Of a DNA stretch of 36,382 nt, positions 27,997 through 36,084 are shown piece by piece. Numbering within the stretch: position 1 is the first letter of the stretch; the number at the start of each line of letters is the position of its first letter. A model generated the notes under the pieces. That model was given only the letters and a program-made list of their open reading frames with translations, was not told where the DNA came from and did no database searches. Where the stretch lies: assembly GCA_013791785.1 (NCBI GenBank), contig VMTD01000052.1, forward strand, positions 1 to 36,382, read 5' to 3'. The DNA is from Methanobacteriota archaeon (GTDB taxonomy: Archaea > Thermoplasmatota > Thermoplasmata > SG8-5). The translations under genes were made by a program, and so were the position numbers.

Positions 27997-28744
27997 GGCT
28001 CCAGGGATGGCCCCCACCGAGATGGGAGAGCAGGATGCTCATGACAGGCATACTTTAATTAATGGATGGAACCAGGATGCTTTGAAGGGTGCTAAGTTAG
28101 TTTTCGTTGGTGTTGGTGGTCTTGGAGGAGAAACCCTTGAAAAGGTGGCCAGACTTGGTGCAAATCATCTTGTATTCTGTGATTTTGATACTATTAATCT
28201 TCATAACATGCATACCCAACCTTTTTATTTAAGCCAGAGGTTCCAAAACAAGGCATTTGGTATGCTTGAAAATCTCAAAAAGGTGTGTACAGCCCCATCG
28301 TTATTAGAAGCATATCCCATGGATTTAGGTAGTATGATAAGAGACTATCCAGACGCCATTAAAGATGCAAACCTAATAGTTTGTCTTGTCGATAACGATG
28401 AAACCAGACGCCAAGCGAGTGAATATGGTTTGGAACACAACATCCCTGTGATATTCGCTGCAGTTTCCAGAACAACACTGAATGGTTATGTATTCATTCA
28501 AAATGGAAGGGCTTGCTTTAACTGCATCAACTCGTTAAAGAAGAACACAAAAGAGGAGTGCCGAGAACCATCTGTGATTTATATCCACACGGCCATTATT
28601 GGCATTGTCACATATGCGGTAGTCTCCCTTCTTATGAACTGGAATATGAGCTGGAATTTCTATGAATTATTCCTTGATAGTGAGTCAAGGGTACTCTTGA
28701 GGGAAAAAAGAGTGGATTGTGAAATCTGTAAGGGGGTGGAATAA
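27962..28744 (+). CDS. E1/ThiF/MoeB-like adenylating enzyme
   Basis: LVFVGVGGLGGETLEKVARLGANHLVFCDFDTINLHNMHTQ; VCLVDNDETRR; Cys pairs CFNC and EECREP. Overlaps the JAB gene. Confidence 0.9.
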   Translation: MTEPTVSKMLIRAPGMAPTEMGEQDAHDRHTLINGWNQDALKGAKLVFVGVGGLGGETLEKVARLGANHLVFCDFDTINLHNMHTQPFYLSQRFQNKAFGMLENLKKVCTAPSLLEAYPMDLGSMIRDYPDAIKDANLIVCLVDNDETRRQASEYGLEHNIPVIFAAVSRTTLNGYVFIQNGRACFNCINSLKKNTKEECREPSVIYIHTAIIGIVTYAVVSLLMNWNMSWNFYELFLDSESRVLLREKRVDCEICKGVE

Positions 28745-28758
28745 TCGAAGAGGAGATA

Positions 28759-28980
28759 ATGGTCGTGGGTCCAGAAGAGAAGCGGAATTGGCTCTATGGC
28801 TTTTGCCATGTAATCTATCGATTCTTCGCTTGGATTGGGGAGGGGATTCTAGCATGCCCGAACAAGGCATTTTACGCCGTTCTTATCATAATGTGCATCC
28901 TTGCCCCAATCATTGCGATAGTCCTCACAATAGGGCTTCTGTGTGGGATTTACAGGAGGGGAAAGCCATGCCACCAGTAA
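28759..28980 (+). CDS. Small membrane protein
   Basis: AFYAVLIIMCILAPIIAIVLTIGLLCGIY hydrophobic segment; in operon position. Confidence 0.6.
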   Translation: MVVGPEEKRNWLYGFCHVIYRFFAWIGEGILACPNKAFYAVLIIMCILAPIIAIVLTIGLLCGIYRRGKPCHQ

Positions 28981-29189
28981 TCCGTCCACAGTCCGACTAT
29001 GATGGCATTGCCTTGATCCTGTCAATTGTATTCTGCTTTGTTCTGGTGTTGATCGGGATTTACTTCGCTGTCGCTGAGGCCTATATCCCGATGATTATCT
29101 GTTTGGTGGCTGGAGCATTCTTTGTCTTCATTGTCTATGGATTGAAAGCTATCGTGGCTTGGTCCAGGCTCCGGAGACCCGAACAATGA
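28968..29189 (+). CDS. Small membrane protein, two predicted TM helices (MPPVIRPQSDYDGIALILSIVFCFVLVLIGIYF...)
   Basis: Internal ATG within the 28719 ORF; two hydrophobic stretches; ATGA junction with the ATPase gene. Confidence 0.6.
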   Translation: MPPVIRPQSDYDGIALILSIVFCFVLVLIGIYFAVAEAYIPMIICLVAGAFFVFIVYGLKAIVAWSRLRRPEQ

Positions 29190-31708
29190 AGTCATTCCAA
29201 AAAACTATTAAGATAGCCAAAATCAGTGAATTCAATCCTGTCATTTTTCTCAGAGGGCTAGTGGGTACTGGGATAGGTTGTAATCTTCACGTTTATACGG
29301 GTTCTCAGTCTTATGTTCATTTGTCCACGGTCGGAACTGGATTTTCAATTGTTAAAGCTCTGAAAAGAGCTGAACTCAATCAGAAAATTCTGGAAAGTTT
29401 GCTATACACAGTAAAATTTGAAGAAGTCGATGAGGAACCCGTTATCAGAGCTGGGAAGTGTTCAACATTATTCGAAATTGTTTCTCCTCAATCAATGGAA
29501 TATCAGGAACAATTTCATTTTCTGTGTTCAAGGCTGTTTAGTGCGGGTGTGCCTTGCCATATGATTGTAAAAGTTTCGCCCGTAGCCATTGGTTATGACT
29601 ATTATGAAGATGATACTCTCGGCATGAAATCCAAATCCCCAATAAGTAGCCAGTTACAAAAATTAGAGATAAAAGAGGAATTGGATCTTTTCATGGATTC
29701 AGCCTTCGAGGTAACCTTTGGTGTATTTATAACTGCAAATTCTGACTATCAATTGAAGAGATGGGCTTCAATTGCCTTGAGTTATTTGACCAGTACTTAC
29801 AATATAAACGGTGTTCACAGTCAGTGTATCCAATATGATGGAAAACGCGCTATTGGTGCTTTTAATAGAGTTATGGCTGGCGGTCATCTTAATTCCTCGG
29901 TGATTACTTCGAAGAACCTTGCAGCTTATTTTCAGATCCCCGCAATTGGACCATTAGAGCCCAGAGTAGAGATTGATTTTCCCACACCAGAACTTGGACA
30001 AAATGGCATTAAGCTTGGCAATGTTTTGGCTCCAGACAATGATGTTATGGGAGATGCTATCTTTGACCCCTGCTCAATTTTTGAGCATATTGCAATCTGG
30101 GGGGCAACTGGCACCGGAAAAAGCACCTTGTTAAAACGTATGATTATTGAGCTTCATAACAATGCTGGGCTCCGGTTAATAATCTTTGATTTACATGATG
30201 AATATCGAGAAATTATCAGTCACCTAAACGGTGAAATTGGCAAGGATATCACAATAATAAACCCAATATTACAAAAATTCTCTGTCAACCCCTTGGAATT
30301 GTTCACTCAAGATGCCGTTTCTCGTGATATTGCGGTTGCCGAGAGGACAGAAAATTTCATATCATTGCTTAAACAGGTCTTCATTCTAGGCGAGATACAG
30401 GAAAGCCGGGTTAGAGCCGGAATTTACAGCCTTTACAATTCTGGAACCCCAACCATTGAAGATCTTGTTAAGGTTCTCTTGTCGCAGAAAATTGATAACT
30501 TGTCAGGAAAGCTGATGAAATTTACGAGGGGGTTCTACGGGAATATATTCAATGTGAAAAGCTCCAGTCTTCCGTTTGATAAGTTGGAAACCACAACCAC
30601 AATCTTTGAATTAGGAAGGTTACCCACGGGAATGAGGTGCTTCTTTGTTTCTGTATTCTTGATACTTTGGTGGGATTACAAGCGCAGGAACCGTCCATCT
30701 GAAGCCACGCCCCATGTCATGGTTTTGGATGAATTTCATCATTATTCTGGGCTTTCGGTCATTAATAAGATGCTCTCTGAGGCCAGAAAATACAAGGAGG
30801 GATTGATATGTAGCCACCAAGGACCCAATCAAGTTACGTCCAATAATGTTCTTGATAACCTTGTTCGAAACACCGCTACGAAGATTATATTTCGTCAAGA
30901 ACAGGCAAGTGATAAGCACACGGTTTCAACTGCATTGGGTGGCCTGAGCAAAGAACAGGCCGCATACCTTTCAGTTATGGACGTGGGGGAGGCCATTGTC
31001 AAGCTCAAAGGTGTGAAAACCGCTTTTAGAATTAGAACAGATGATTTCCAGGCTGGTACACCTATTGATGATGATCAGGTAAGACAAATCGTTCTGAATG
31101 ATCAAATGATTACTTCCATTGAGCAATTATCTGATGATGAAATACGGTTTCTTAAGGCCGTTTATGAGCATCCGAGGTCTCGGGTGGCGGATGTATCAAA
31201 AAATCTCAAGATACGTAATTTGGACGGTTATGCCCTATTTAATGGCTTGAAACAAAGAGGTGCGCTCATCGAAGAAACCGTTAAGCATGGCGTTGGAAGG
31301 CCAAAGAACATACTAAGCCTGTCCGTTCAGGCGCACAGGGTGCTTGATTTAGGCAGAAGGAGCGAATCTGCCCACCATGGAGGAACAGAACACATCGAAA
31401 TGGGCAGAAGCATTGCGGATATACTGGAGGCAGACGGCTGGAATTGCCTGATAGAAGACGGATGTGATGTCAAGGCCGAAAGAGATGGTTTTATCATTGC
31501 TATTGAGGTGGAAACAGGCAAGGCAAAGACCCGGTCTCACCTGATTAAGAACCTTGAGAGAGATAGTTGGGCCGATATCATCATCGTGGTTTGCCCGAAC
31601 AAGGTTGATAAACAGGAGATTGAGAAAATTATTGCCCGGAACAATATTGGGAACGTATTTGTCATAACTTATGGAACAGTCGAGAGCATTATGGATTTAA
31701 TTCCTTAG
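29186..31708 (+). CDS. HerA/VirB4-like (DUF87) ATPase with winged-helix and C-terminal nuclease-like domain
   Basis: IWGATGTGKSTLLKRM (Walker A), HVMVLDEFHHYSG (Walker B), wHTH-like DDEIRFLKAVYEHPRSRVADVSKNL, tail CDVKAERDGFIIAIEVETGKAK. Confidence 0.85.
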   Translation: MKSFQKTIKIAKISEFNPVIFLRGLVGTGIGCNLHVYTGSQSYVHLSTVGTGFSIVKALKRAELNQKILESLLYTVKFEEVDEEPVIRAGKCSTLFEIVSPQSMEYQEQFHFLCSRLFSAGVPCHMIVKVSPVAIGYDYYEDDTLGMKSKSPISSQLQKLEIKEELDLFMDSAFEVTFGVFITANSDYQLKRWASIALSYLTSTYNINGVHSQCIQYDGKRAIGAFNRVMAGGHLNSSVITSKNLAAYFQIPAIGPLEPRVEIDFPTPELGQNGIKLGNVLAPDNDVMGDAIFDPCSIFEHIAIWGATGTGKSTLLKRMIIELHNNAGLRLIIFDLHDEYREIISHLNGEIGKDITIINPILQKFSVNPLELFTQDAVSRDIAVAERTENFISLLKQVFILGEIQESRVRAGIYSLYNSGTPTIEDLVKVLLSQKIDNLSGKLMKFTRGFYGNIFNVKSSSLPFDKLETTTTIFELGRLPTGMRCFFVSVFLILWWDYKRRNRPSEATPHVMVLDEFHHYSGLSVINKMLSEARKYKEGLICSHQGPNQVTSNNVLDNLVRNTATKIIFRQEQASDKHTVSTALGGLSKEQAAYLSVMDVGEAIVKLKGVKTAFRIRTDDFQAGTPIDDDQVRQIVLNDQMITSIEQLSDDEIRFLKAVYEHPRSRVADVSKNLKIRNLDGYALFNGLKQRGALIEETVKHGVGRPKNILSLSVQAHRVLDLGRRSESAHHGGTEHIEMGRSIADILEADGWNCLIEDGCDVKAERDGFIIAIEVETGKAKTRSHLIKNLERDSWADIIIVVCPNKVDKQEIEKIIARNNIGNVFVITYGTVESIMDLIP

Positions 31709-31835
31709 TAGCCAGATTATCATTTTCATAAATTATATCAGATTATTCATGCTTGAATAATATACTTCCTTTCCCTATGTCTCAGGTTCCTTTCAATTAT
31801 TCTGTAAATGACTACATTTGATGGAAAACTTTATT

Positions 31836-31857
31836 ATATACTTAGTATATACTTAGT
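31836..31857. promoter_or_regulatory. Tandem ATATACTTAGT x2 containing palindrome AGTATATACT, putative AbrB operator
   Basis: Direct repeat 31836-31846/31847-31857 just upstream of the AbrB ATG. Confidence 0.5.
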
Positions 31858-31864
31858 CGTTACT

Positions 31865-32032
31865 ATGCCTTTGAAACTTGAGACCAAAATTCAAAAAGTA
31901 GGTGCTACCGGTACGTTAGCAACTAGCATACCGAAGCCCATAGTCAAGGCTTTAGGTCTTCATAAGGGTGATAGAATTACCATGTTTCTTGATGAAAAAA
32001 ATCGCATTGTAATTGAGAAATCGGAGGGATAA
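31865..32032 (+). CDS. SpoVT/AbrB-family DNA-binding protein
   Basis: MPLKLETKIQKVGATGTLATSIPKPIVKALGLHKGDRITMFLDEKNRIVIEK, typical swapped-hairpin AbrB sequence. Confidence 0.88.
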   Translation: MPLKLETKIQKVGATGTLATSIPKPIVKALGLHKGDRITMFLDEKNRIVIEKSEG

Positions 32033-32083
32033 AAAATGAACAGAATTGGCTATACTGGACCGTTAAGTATATATAACCGAAAA

Positions 32084-32206
32084 CTACTTAATAATACACG
32101 CCACCTTGTTCACATGAATTCCTGGCACCAGCCCTGTAATTATGCCGGCCATGCAGCCGAGCAGCGTGAACAAGATTATTGCAAGCAGGAATTCCAGAGT
32201 CCCCAT
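32084..32206 (-). pseudogene. Truncated N-terminus of a TctA/COG1784-like membrane protein (MGTLEFLLAIILFTLLGCMAGIITGLVPGIHVNKVACIIK*)
   Basis: Read on the reverse strand; GIITGLVPGIHVN matches the family N-terminal signature; ggag RBS upstream; ends after 40 codons. Confidence 0.6.
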
Positions 32207-32368
32207 TGACTATTCTCCAGGGGATGGGATGGGGAAATGGCATAAAAAGGGATTTATTTGCTCCCTGATTTCTTATTTTGCTTCCGTCTCTGTAAACTAC
32301 CAGCCCCTAAAGTGGCTGGCGTTTCTAACTGGGCTGGAAATTTACCCAGGGGGCCATGCACCTGATTT

Positions 32369-32390
32369 ATCAAAGCCAAATGGCTTTGAT
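32369..32390. repeat. Perfect hairpin ATCAAAGCC-aaat-GGCTTTGAT
   Basis: 9-bp perfect inverted repeat. Confidence 0.65.
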
Positions 32391-32412
32391 TTCATGCGCA
32401 ATAGATTGGACG

Positions 32413-32461
32413 ATGCATGGCAGGTCATGCATATGAACACGATGCATGGCAGGTCATGCAT
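32413..32461. repeat. Two tandem copies (29-bp period) of ATGCATG-gcaggt-CATGCAT
   Basis: Copies at 32413-32432 and 32442-32461, identical 20-bp inverted repeats. Confidence 0.8.
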
Positions 32462-32483
32462 ATGAGCATGGCGATCTCCAACG

Positions 32484-32553
32484 TTTTTACTGTCGATGCC
32501 GATTCATCTCAGCCCCTCAGGGCTGGGCTTTCACGGCATTTGTACAGTAAAAA
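32484..32553. terminator. 70-nt nested hairpin TTTTTACTGT..TGCCG..CAGCCC-ctca-GGGCTG..CGGCA..ACAGTAAAAA
   Basis: Three collinear complementary arm pairs; overlaps the 3' end of the 32531-32983 gene. Confidence 0.6.
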
Positions 32554-32983
32554 GCACATCACAATTGGGACACTTGCCAAATCTCTCTCCACACGTTACA
32601 TGATAGTCCCTACCGCAGGAACATTTGATCATATCCATGTTCATCCTGATTGTGCCCATACAACTTTTACACTTTGTGTCTGTTAAAGCTTTCATTTTCT
32701 CGAATGATACTGTGTCGGGTGCCTTGGTGGCAATGATCTCTGAGTTGAGTGAATTTAAATGTTCTATCCCCAATTCGGTGATATATGCCATGAACTGGTC
32801 TGGACCCATCCATTCGATTTCAACAAAAACCTTCTTCTCCAGGGACTCGATAGCATTCTTCAAATCCTGATATTTCAAGCCAGGAATGGTATTATAAAAT
32901 ATCTCCCTCGTGACACCCCGATAATCCCACTTGAACAGGATGTGAAGAATAGCTTCCTCGAAATTCCCGCGTTCACCTTCCAT
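32531..32983 (-). CDS. Winged-helix-like protein with C-terminal RING/treble-clef-like zinc domain
   Basis: CKSCMGTIRMNMDMIKCSCGRDYHVTCGERFGKCPNC: CxxC-x12-CxC-x4-HxxC-x6-CxxC. Confidence 0.75.
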   Translation of the reverse strand: MEGERGNFEEAILHILFKWDYRGVTREIFYNTIPGLKYQDLKNAIESLEKKVFVEIEWMGPDQFMAYITELGIEHLNSLNSEIIATKAPDTVSFEKMKALTDTKCKSCMGTIRMNMDMIKCSCGRDYHVTCGERFGKCPNCDVLFTVQMP

Positions 32984-33056
32984 GTAAGAAATATAATGTG
33001 ATATGAAGTATTAATATTTAGGGGATAGTACGCACCCCTGTATTATCCTGACAGAC

Positions 33057-33386
33057 GGGGATCCGCCACAATAAATATTATGTATTTGTTTAGCTGGGAG
33101 CCAGATACCATCTTCGTTCCCTCGCTATCTCCAGACCAATTCGATTTTCAGTGAATAGTGATAAGTGAAAAATGAAAAAGAATCCACCGAAAGACACTGA
33201 AGGACACCGACAATATGACCCATCAGTGTATTCGGTGTATTCAGTGGATAAAAGAATAGGGCAGATTCGAGAACAAAAACCCCTTCGGGGTAAGCTGAGT
33301 ACGATAAACAAATACCTTTTCACTATTCACTCTAACTTTCTGTAATTAACGACAGCCAGAGGGGACCCGCCACAATAAATATTATG
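33057..33386. repeat. Palindromic repeat element bounded by 26-bp direct repeats (GGGGAyCCGCCACAATAAATATTATG)
   Basis: Direct repeats at 33057-33082 and 33361-33386 with one mismatch; internal 11-, 12- and about 26-nt inverted repeats. Confidence 0.6.
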
Positions 33387-33434
33387 GATATCCTAAGTCC
33401 GATACAAAAAGGTAAAAGGCGAATCGATAAATAC

Positions 33435-35450
33435 TTAATCAAAACTAATTGTGATATATAATGGAAGGTGGTCCGAACCTTCCTGGCCCATCAAAACATC
33501 ACAGGAGTTTACTCCGGATATCAGTTCCCCTGATACGAAGATATAGTCAATTCGTTCGTAGGGCTCAACCGAATCAAAAGTATAACCCGAGGAATCGAAT
33601 GGGTCATGACCTGCCAGCACCCATGCATCGTTCATCACCGTTGTCAAATTTGAATATATCGTTTCATTGGGCCAGGTATTGAAATCCCCCATCATGATGA
33701 AGGGCATTGTCTCATTGGCCAGCATTTCCACAACTTCGGCGGATTGGGATGTTCTATCCTCCGGACTGAGGCCCATGTGAATACCATAGATTGCTACGGT
33801 TTCTGAGCCAGTGTTCAGCTGGCATCTGAACCAAACTCGTTGGTCCTCCTGGCTTTCCAGAAAGAACAGGGCGCTGTCCTCTATCGGATACCTTGAAAGA
33901 AGCGCCAGCCCGTAAATCTGCTCCCCGGTCGACGGGCCGGAATACACGTACATTTCAAGCTTGCAAGCCAGCCAGTTAAGGATATCCACGTTCATGCTGG
34001 ATAATCTGTTGGTATCCGATTCCTGAAGCACCAGTATGTCCGGATTGACTTCCCTTATGGTATTCAATATCTCCCAGGGGTCCAACAGGCCGTCCATTCC
34101 GTAGCCCTGATGAATATTGTAGGTCATGACTGTTATGGAGTCAGTGCCTCCTTGGGTGATGGTGCGCACCCCGTCCGAGTTTGCAGCCGGAAAACCGCAG
34201 ATGCAAATCAATGCCAGTACACACAATATTACGAAAAGCGGGTGGATTTTCACCAAACCAGAACTTGCCAGGCCTGGCCTTGAATGTACGCCAATTCTGT
34301 AGAATACATGTGTGAAAAAGATGGTGGCCAGTGCCGCAAATAATGTCAGAATATCCATCTTGTCCTTGAGGGCGGCCGTTCCAGGCACATGAGCCCATGT
34401 AAGAGTCAGCACGGAAAGGATAACTAACATCACAAACACAAATCCGGCCAGGAATAAATTCCCCGGGACTCGATTCTTGTGCCCGTCCGAAGCGAGAAAA
34501 ACGTTTAGATTGTTGAAGAATAGAACTGCCAGCGGAAGGATGCTGGCCGGCAGAAGAACCGCCGAAATAATACCTGTTGGGTCAATGATGAGCATTATGA
34601 AGGTTACCGCCAGGACTGCCTCGAAAAGCAGCAGACCGAACTCGCTCAGCATTAAACTGCGGCCTGCTGGGATGTATAGCAGCATAATGAAAACAAAGAG
34701 CGAGACGGATGTAATGAGATAGCTCAACATGGGAGCGGTTGAAACCCAGCCAGCACAGCAATTGGGATAGCCGGAAAAGGCCATATACATGAAAAACAGG
34801 ATGCCCATATTGATTCCGAAGAAGGGTGTTGATGGTCCTTTTTCGACCCCTAATGTCTGAGCTTCTTTCAGATTGATGTAAAATCGAATCGTGCCGTAGA
34901 AGAATATTACCACAAGCGGGGCGGCAATTATCAAAGATGTGGCTCTGACATCTGTGAATCCGTAAATGGATATGTCAAAGCTACCTCCTGCGGCACGGAA
35001 TGCCATGTCCAGACATACTGCAACAATAACCCCGAGGATGACAAACTGGCTAATGCCTTGTGAATCGCCCCCTGGAACAAGATATGACATGGAAACAATG
35101 AAAACCAATGCAGAGGATACAAGAACAAAGGACATTGCAAGGTACAGGCCATCGTCCGGGCCGGAAGACATAATAATTCTGGAGGTGGCCATAAGAATTC
35201 CAGATATCAACATGAGGTGTTTTTGGTTTAGCCTTTTGAGGAAAATTGGGTAAAGCACCGGAGATAGGAAAGCGATGACCGCCACAATGGAAATGTTTAT
35301 GGACATGGTGGAAAGATTGAAATTGTAGATAGTTCCGATGAGTTCCCGGGAACCCTGAAGGAAGAACAGGGTGACCAGTGACAACATCATAACAAAGAGC
35401 CAGGACCGGCTTGTTTGTATTATTTTCCCTTCCTCATTGACATCTACCAT
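33435..35450 (-). CDS. Polytopic membrane protein with C-terminal endonuclease/exonuclease/phosphatase domain
   Basis: Many TM segments, then TVMTYNIHQGYGMDGLLDPWEILNTIREVNPDILVLQESD...IMMGDFNTWPNE...GSDHLPLYITI. Confidence 0.9.
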   Translation of the reverse strand: MVDVNEEGKIIQTSRSWLFVMMLSLVTLFFLQGSRELIGTIYNFNLSTMSINISIVAVIAFLSPVLYPIFLKRLNQKHLMLISGILMATSRIIMSSGPDDGLYLAMSFVLVSSALVFIVSMSYLVPGGDSQGISQFVILGVIVAVCLDMAFRAAGGSFDISIYGFTDVRATSLIIAAPLVVIFFYGTIRFYINLKEAQTLGVEKGPSTPFFGINMGILFFMYMAFSGYPNCCAGWVSTAPMLSYLITSVSLFVFIMLLYIPAGRSLMLSEFGLLLFEAVLAVTFIMLIIDPTGIISAVLLPASILPLAVLFFNNLNVFLASDGHKNRVPGNLFLAGFVFVMLVILSVLTLTWAHVPGTAALKDKMDILTLFAALATIFFTHVFYRIGVHSRPGLASSGLVKIHPLFVILCVLALICICGFPAANSDGVRTITQGGTDSITVMTYNIHQGYGMDGLLDPWEILNTIREVNPDILVLQESDTNRLSSMNVDILNWLACKLEMYVYSGPSTGEQIYGLALLSRYPIEDSALFFLESQEDQRVWFRCQLNTGSETVAIYGIHMGLSPEDRTSQSAEVVEMLANETMPFIMMGDFNTWPNETIYSNLTTVMNDAWVLAGHDPFDSSGYTFDSVEPYERIDYIFVSGELISGVNSCDVLMGQEGSDHLPLYITISFD

Positions 35451-35538
35451 AGTTTCCAGTTAGGCTTTTCTCAGATAAATATATATCCCAGGCAGCGATT
35501 TGATTATATAAGAATATTGGCTATTAAGTTGTGATACA

Positions 35539-36039
35539 TTGTCAAACATCGAGATTATCCAGGGCGACATAACAAAACTGGAGATAGAATGCATAGTGAA
35601 CGCGGCCAACAGTTCCCTTCTCGGAGGAGGAGGCGTGGACGGCGCGATACACGATGCCGCCGGCCCTGAACTCCTGGAGGAATGCCGTGAGCTGGGGGGA
35701 TGTGAGACCGGAGAGGCAAAAATAACCAGAGGTTACAACCTTCCGAGCAGATGGATAATTCACACAGTAGGCCCCGTTTGGAGGGGCGGCAGCCACAATG
35801 AAGATGCTTTATTGGCCAGTTGCTACCGGAATTCCCTGGAACTCGCCGTGGAGAACGATATTCTGGATATTGCATTTCCTTCCATCAGCACCGGTGCGTA
35901 CAGTTTTCCGCTGGACAGGGCGGCCGGGATAGCCATCAAGACAATGATGAATTCCGGAGCTCCGATTAGAAGAGTGGTCATGGTTTGCTTCAACGAAATA
36001 GTGAAAAATGCCTATGATATGGCTTTGTCAAAACAATAA
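35539..36039 (+). CDS. Macro-domain protein (ADP-ribose-binding / deacetylase type)
   Basis: [96 protein letters not shown] start. Confidence 0.96.
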   Translation: MSNIEIIQGDITKLEIECIVNAANSSLLGGGGVDGAIHDAAGPELLEECRELGGCETGEAKITRGYNLPSRWIIHTVGPVWRGGSHNEDALLASCYRNSLELAVENDILDIAFPSISTGAYSFPLDRAAGIAIKTMMNSGAPIRRVVMVCFNEIVKNAYDMALSKQ

Positions 36040-36084
36040 AATGAAAAGGAGAGGGACCCGTGGGCCCCTCATTCTGTTTCGTGT

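Noticed and set aside
28719-29189. 156-aa plus-strand ORF
   Set aside because: Upstream half overlaps the 28759 membrane ORF in another frame; only the part from ATG 28968 looks coding.
32142-32686. ORFs 32142-32465 and 32417-32686
   Set aside because: Composed of repeat sequence and antisense to a zinc-protein gene; no family-like composition.
33090-33323. 77-aa reverse ORF in the repeat element
   Set aside because: Lies entirely in the palindromic repeat region; translation reflects repeats.
35542-35875. Antisense ORFs in the macro-domain gene
   Set aside because: Shadow of a clear macro-domain frame in high-GC sequence.
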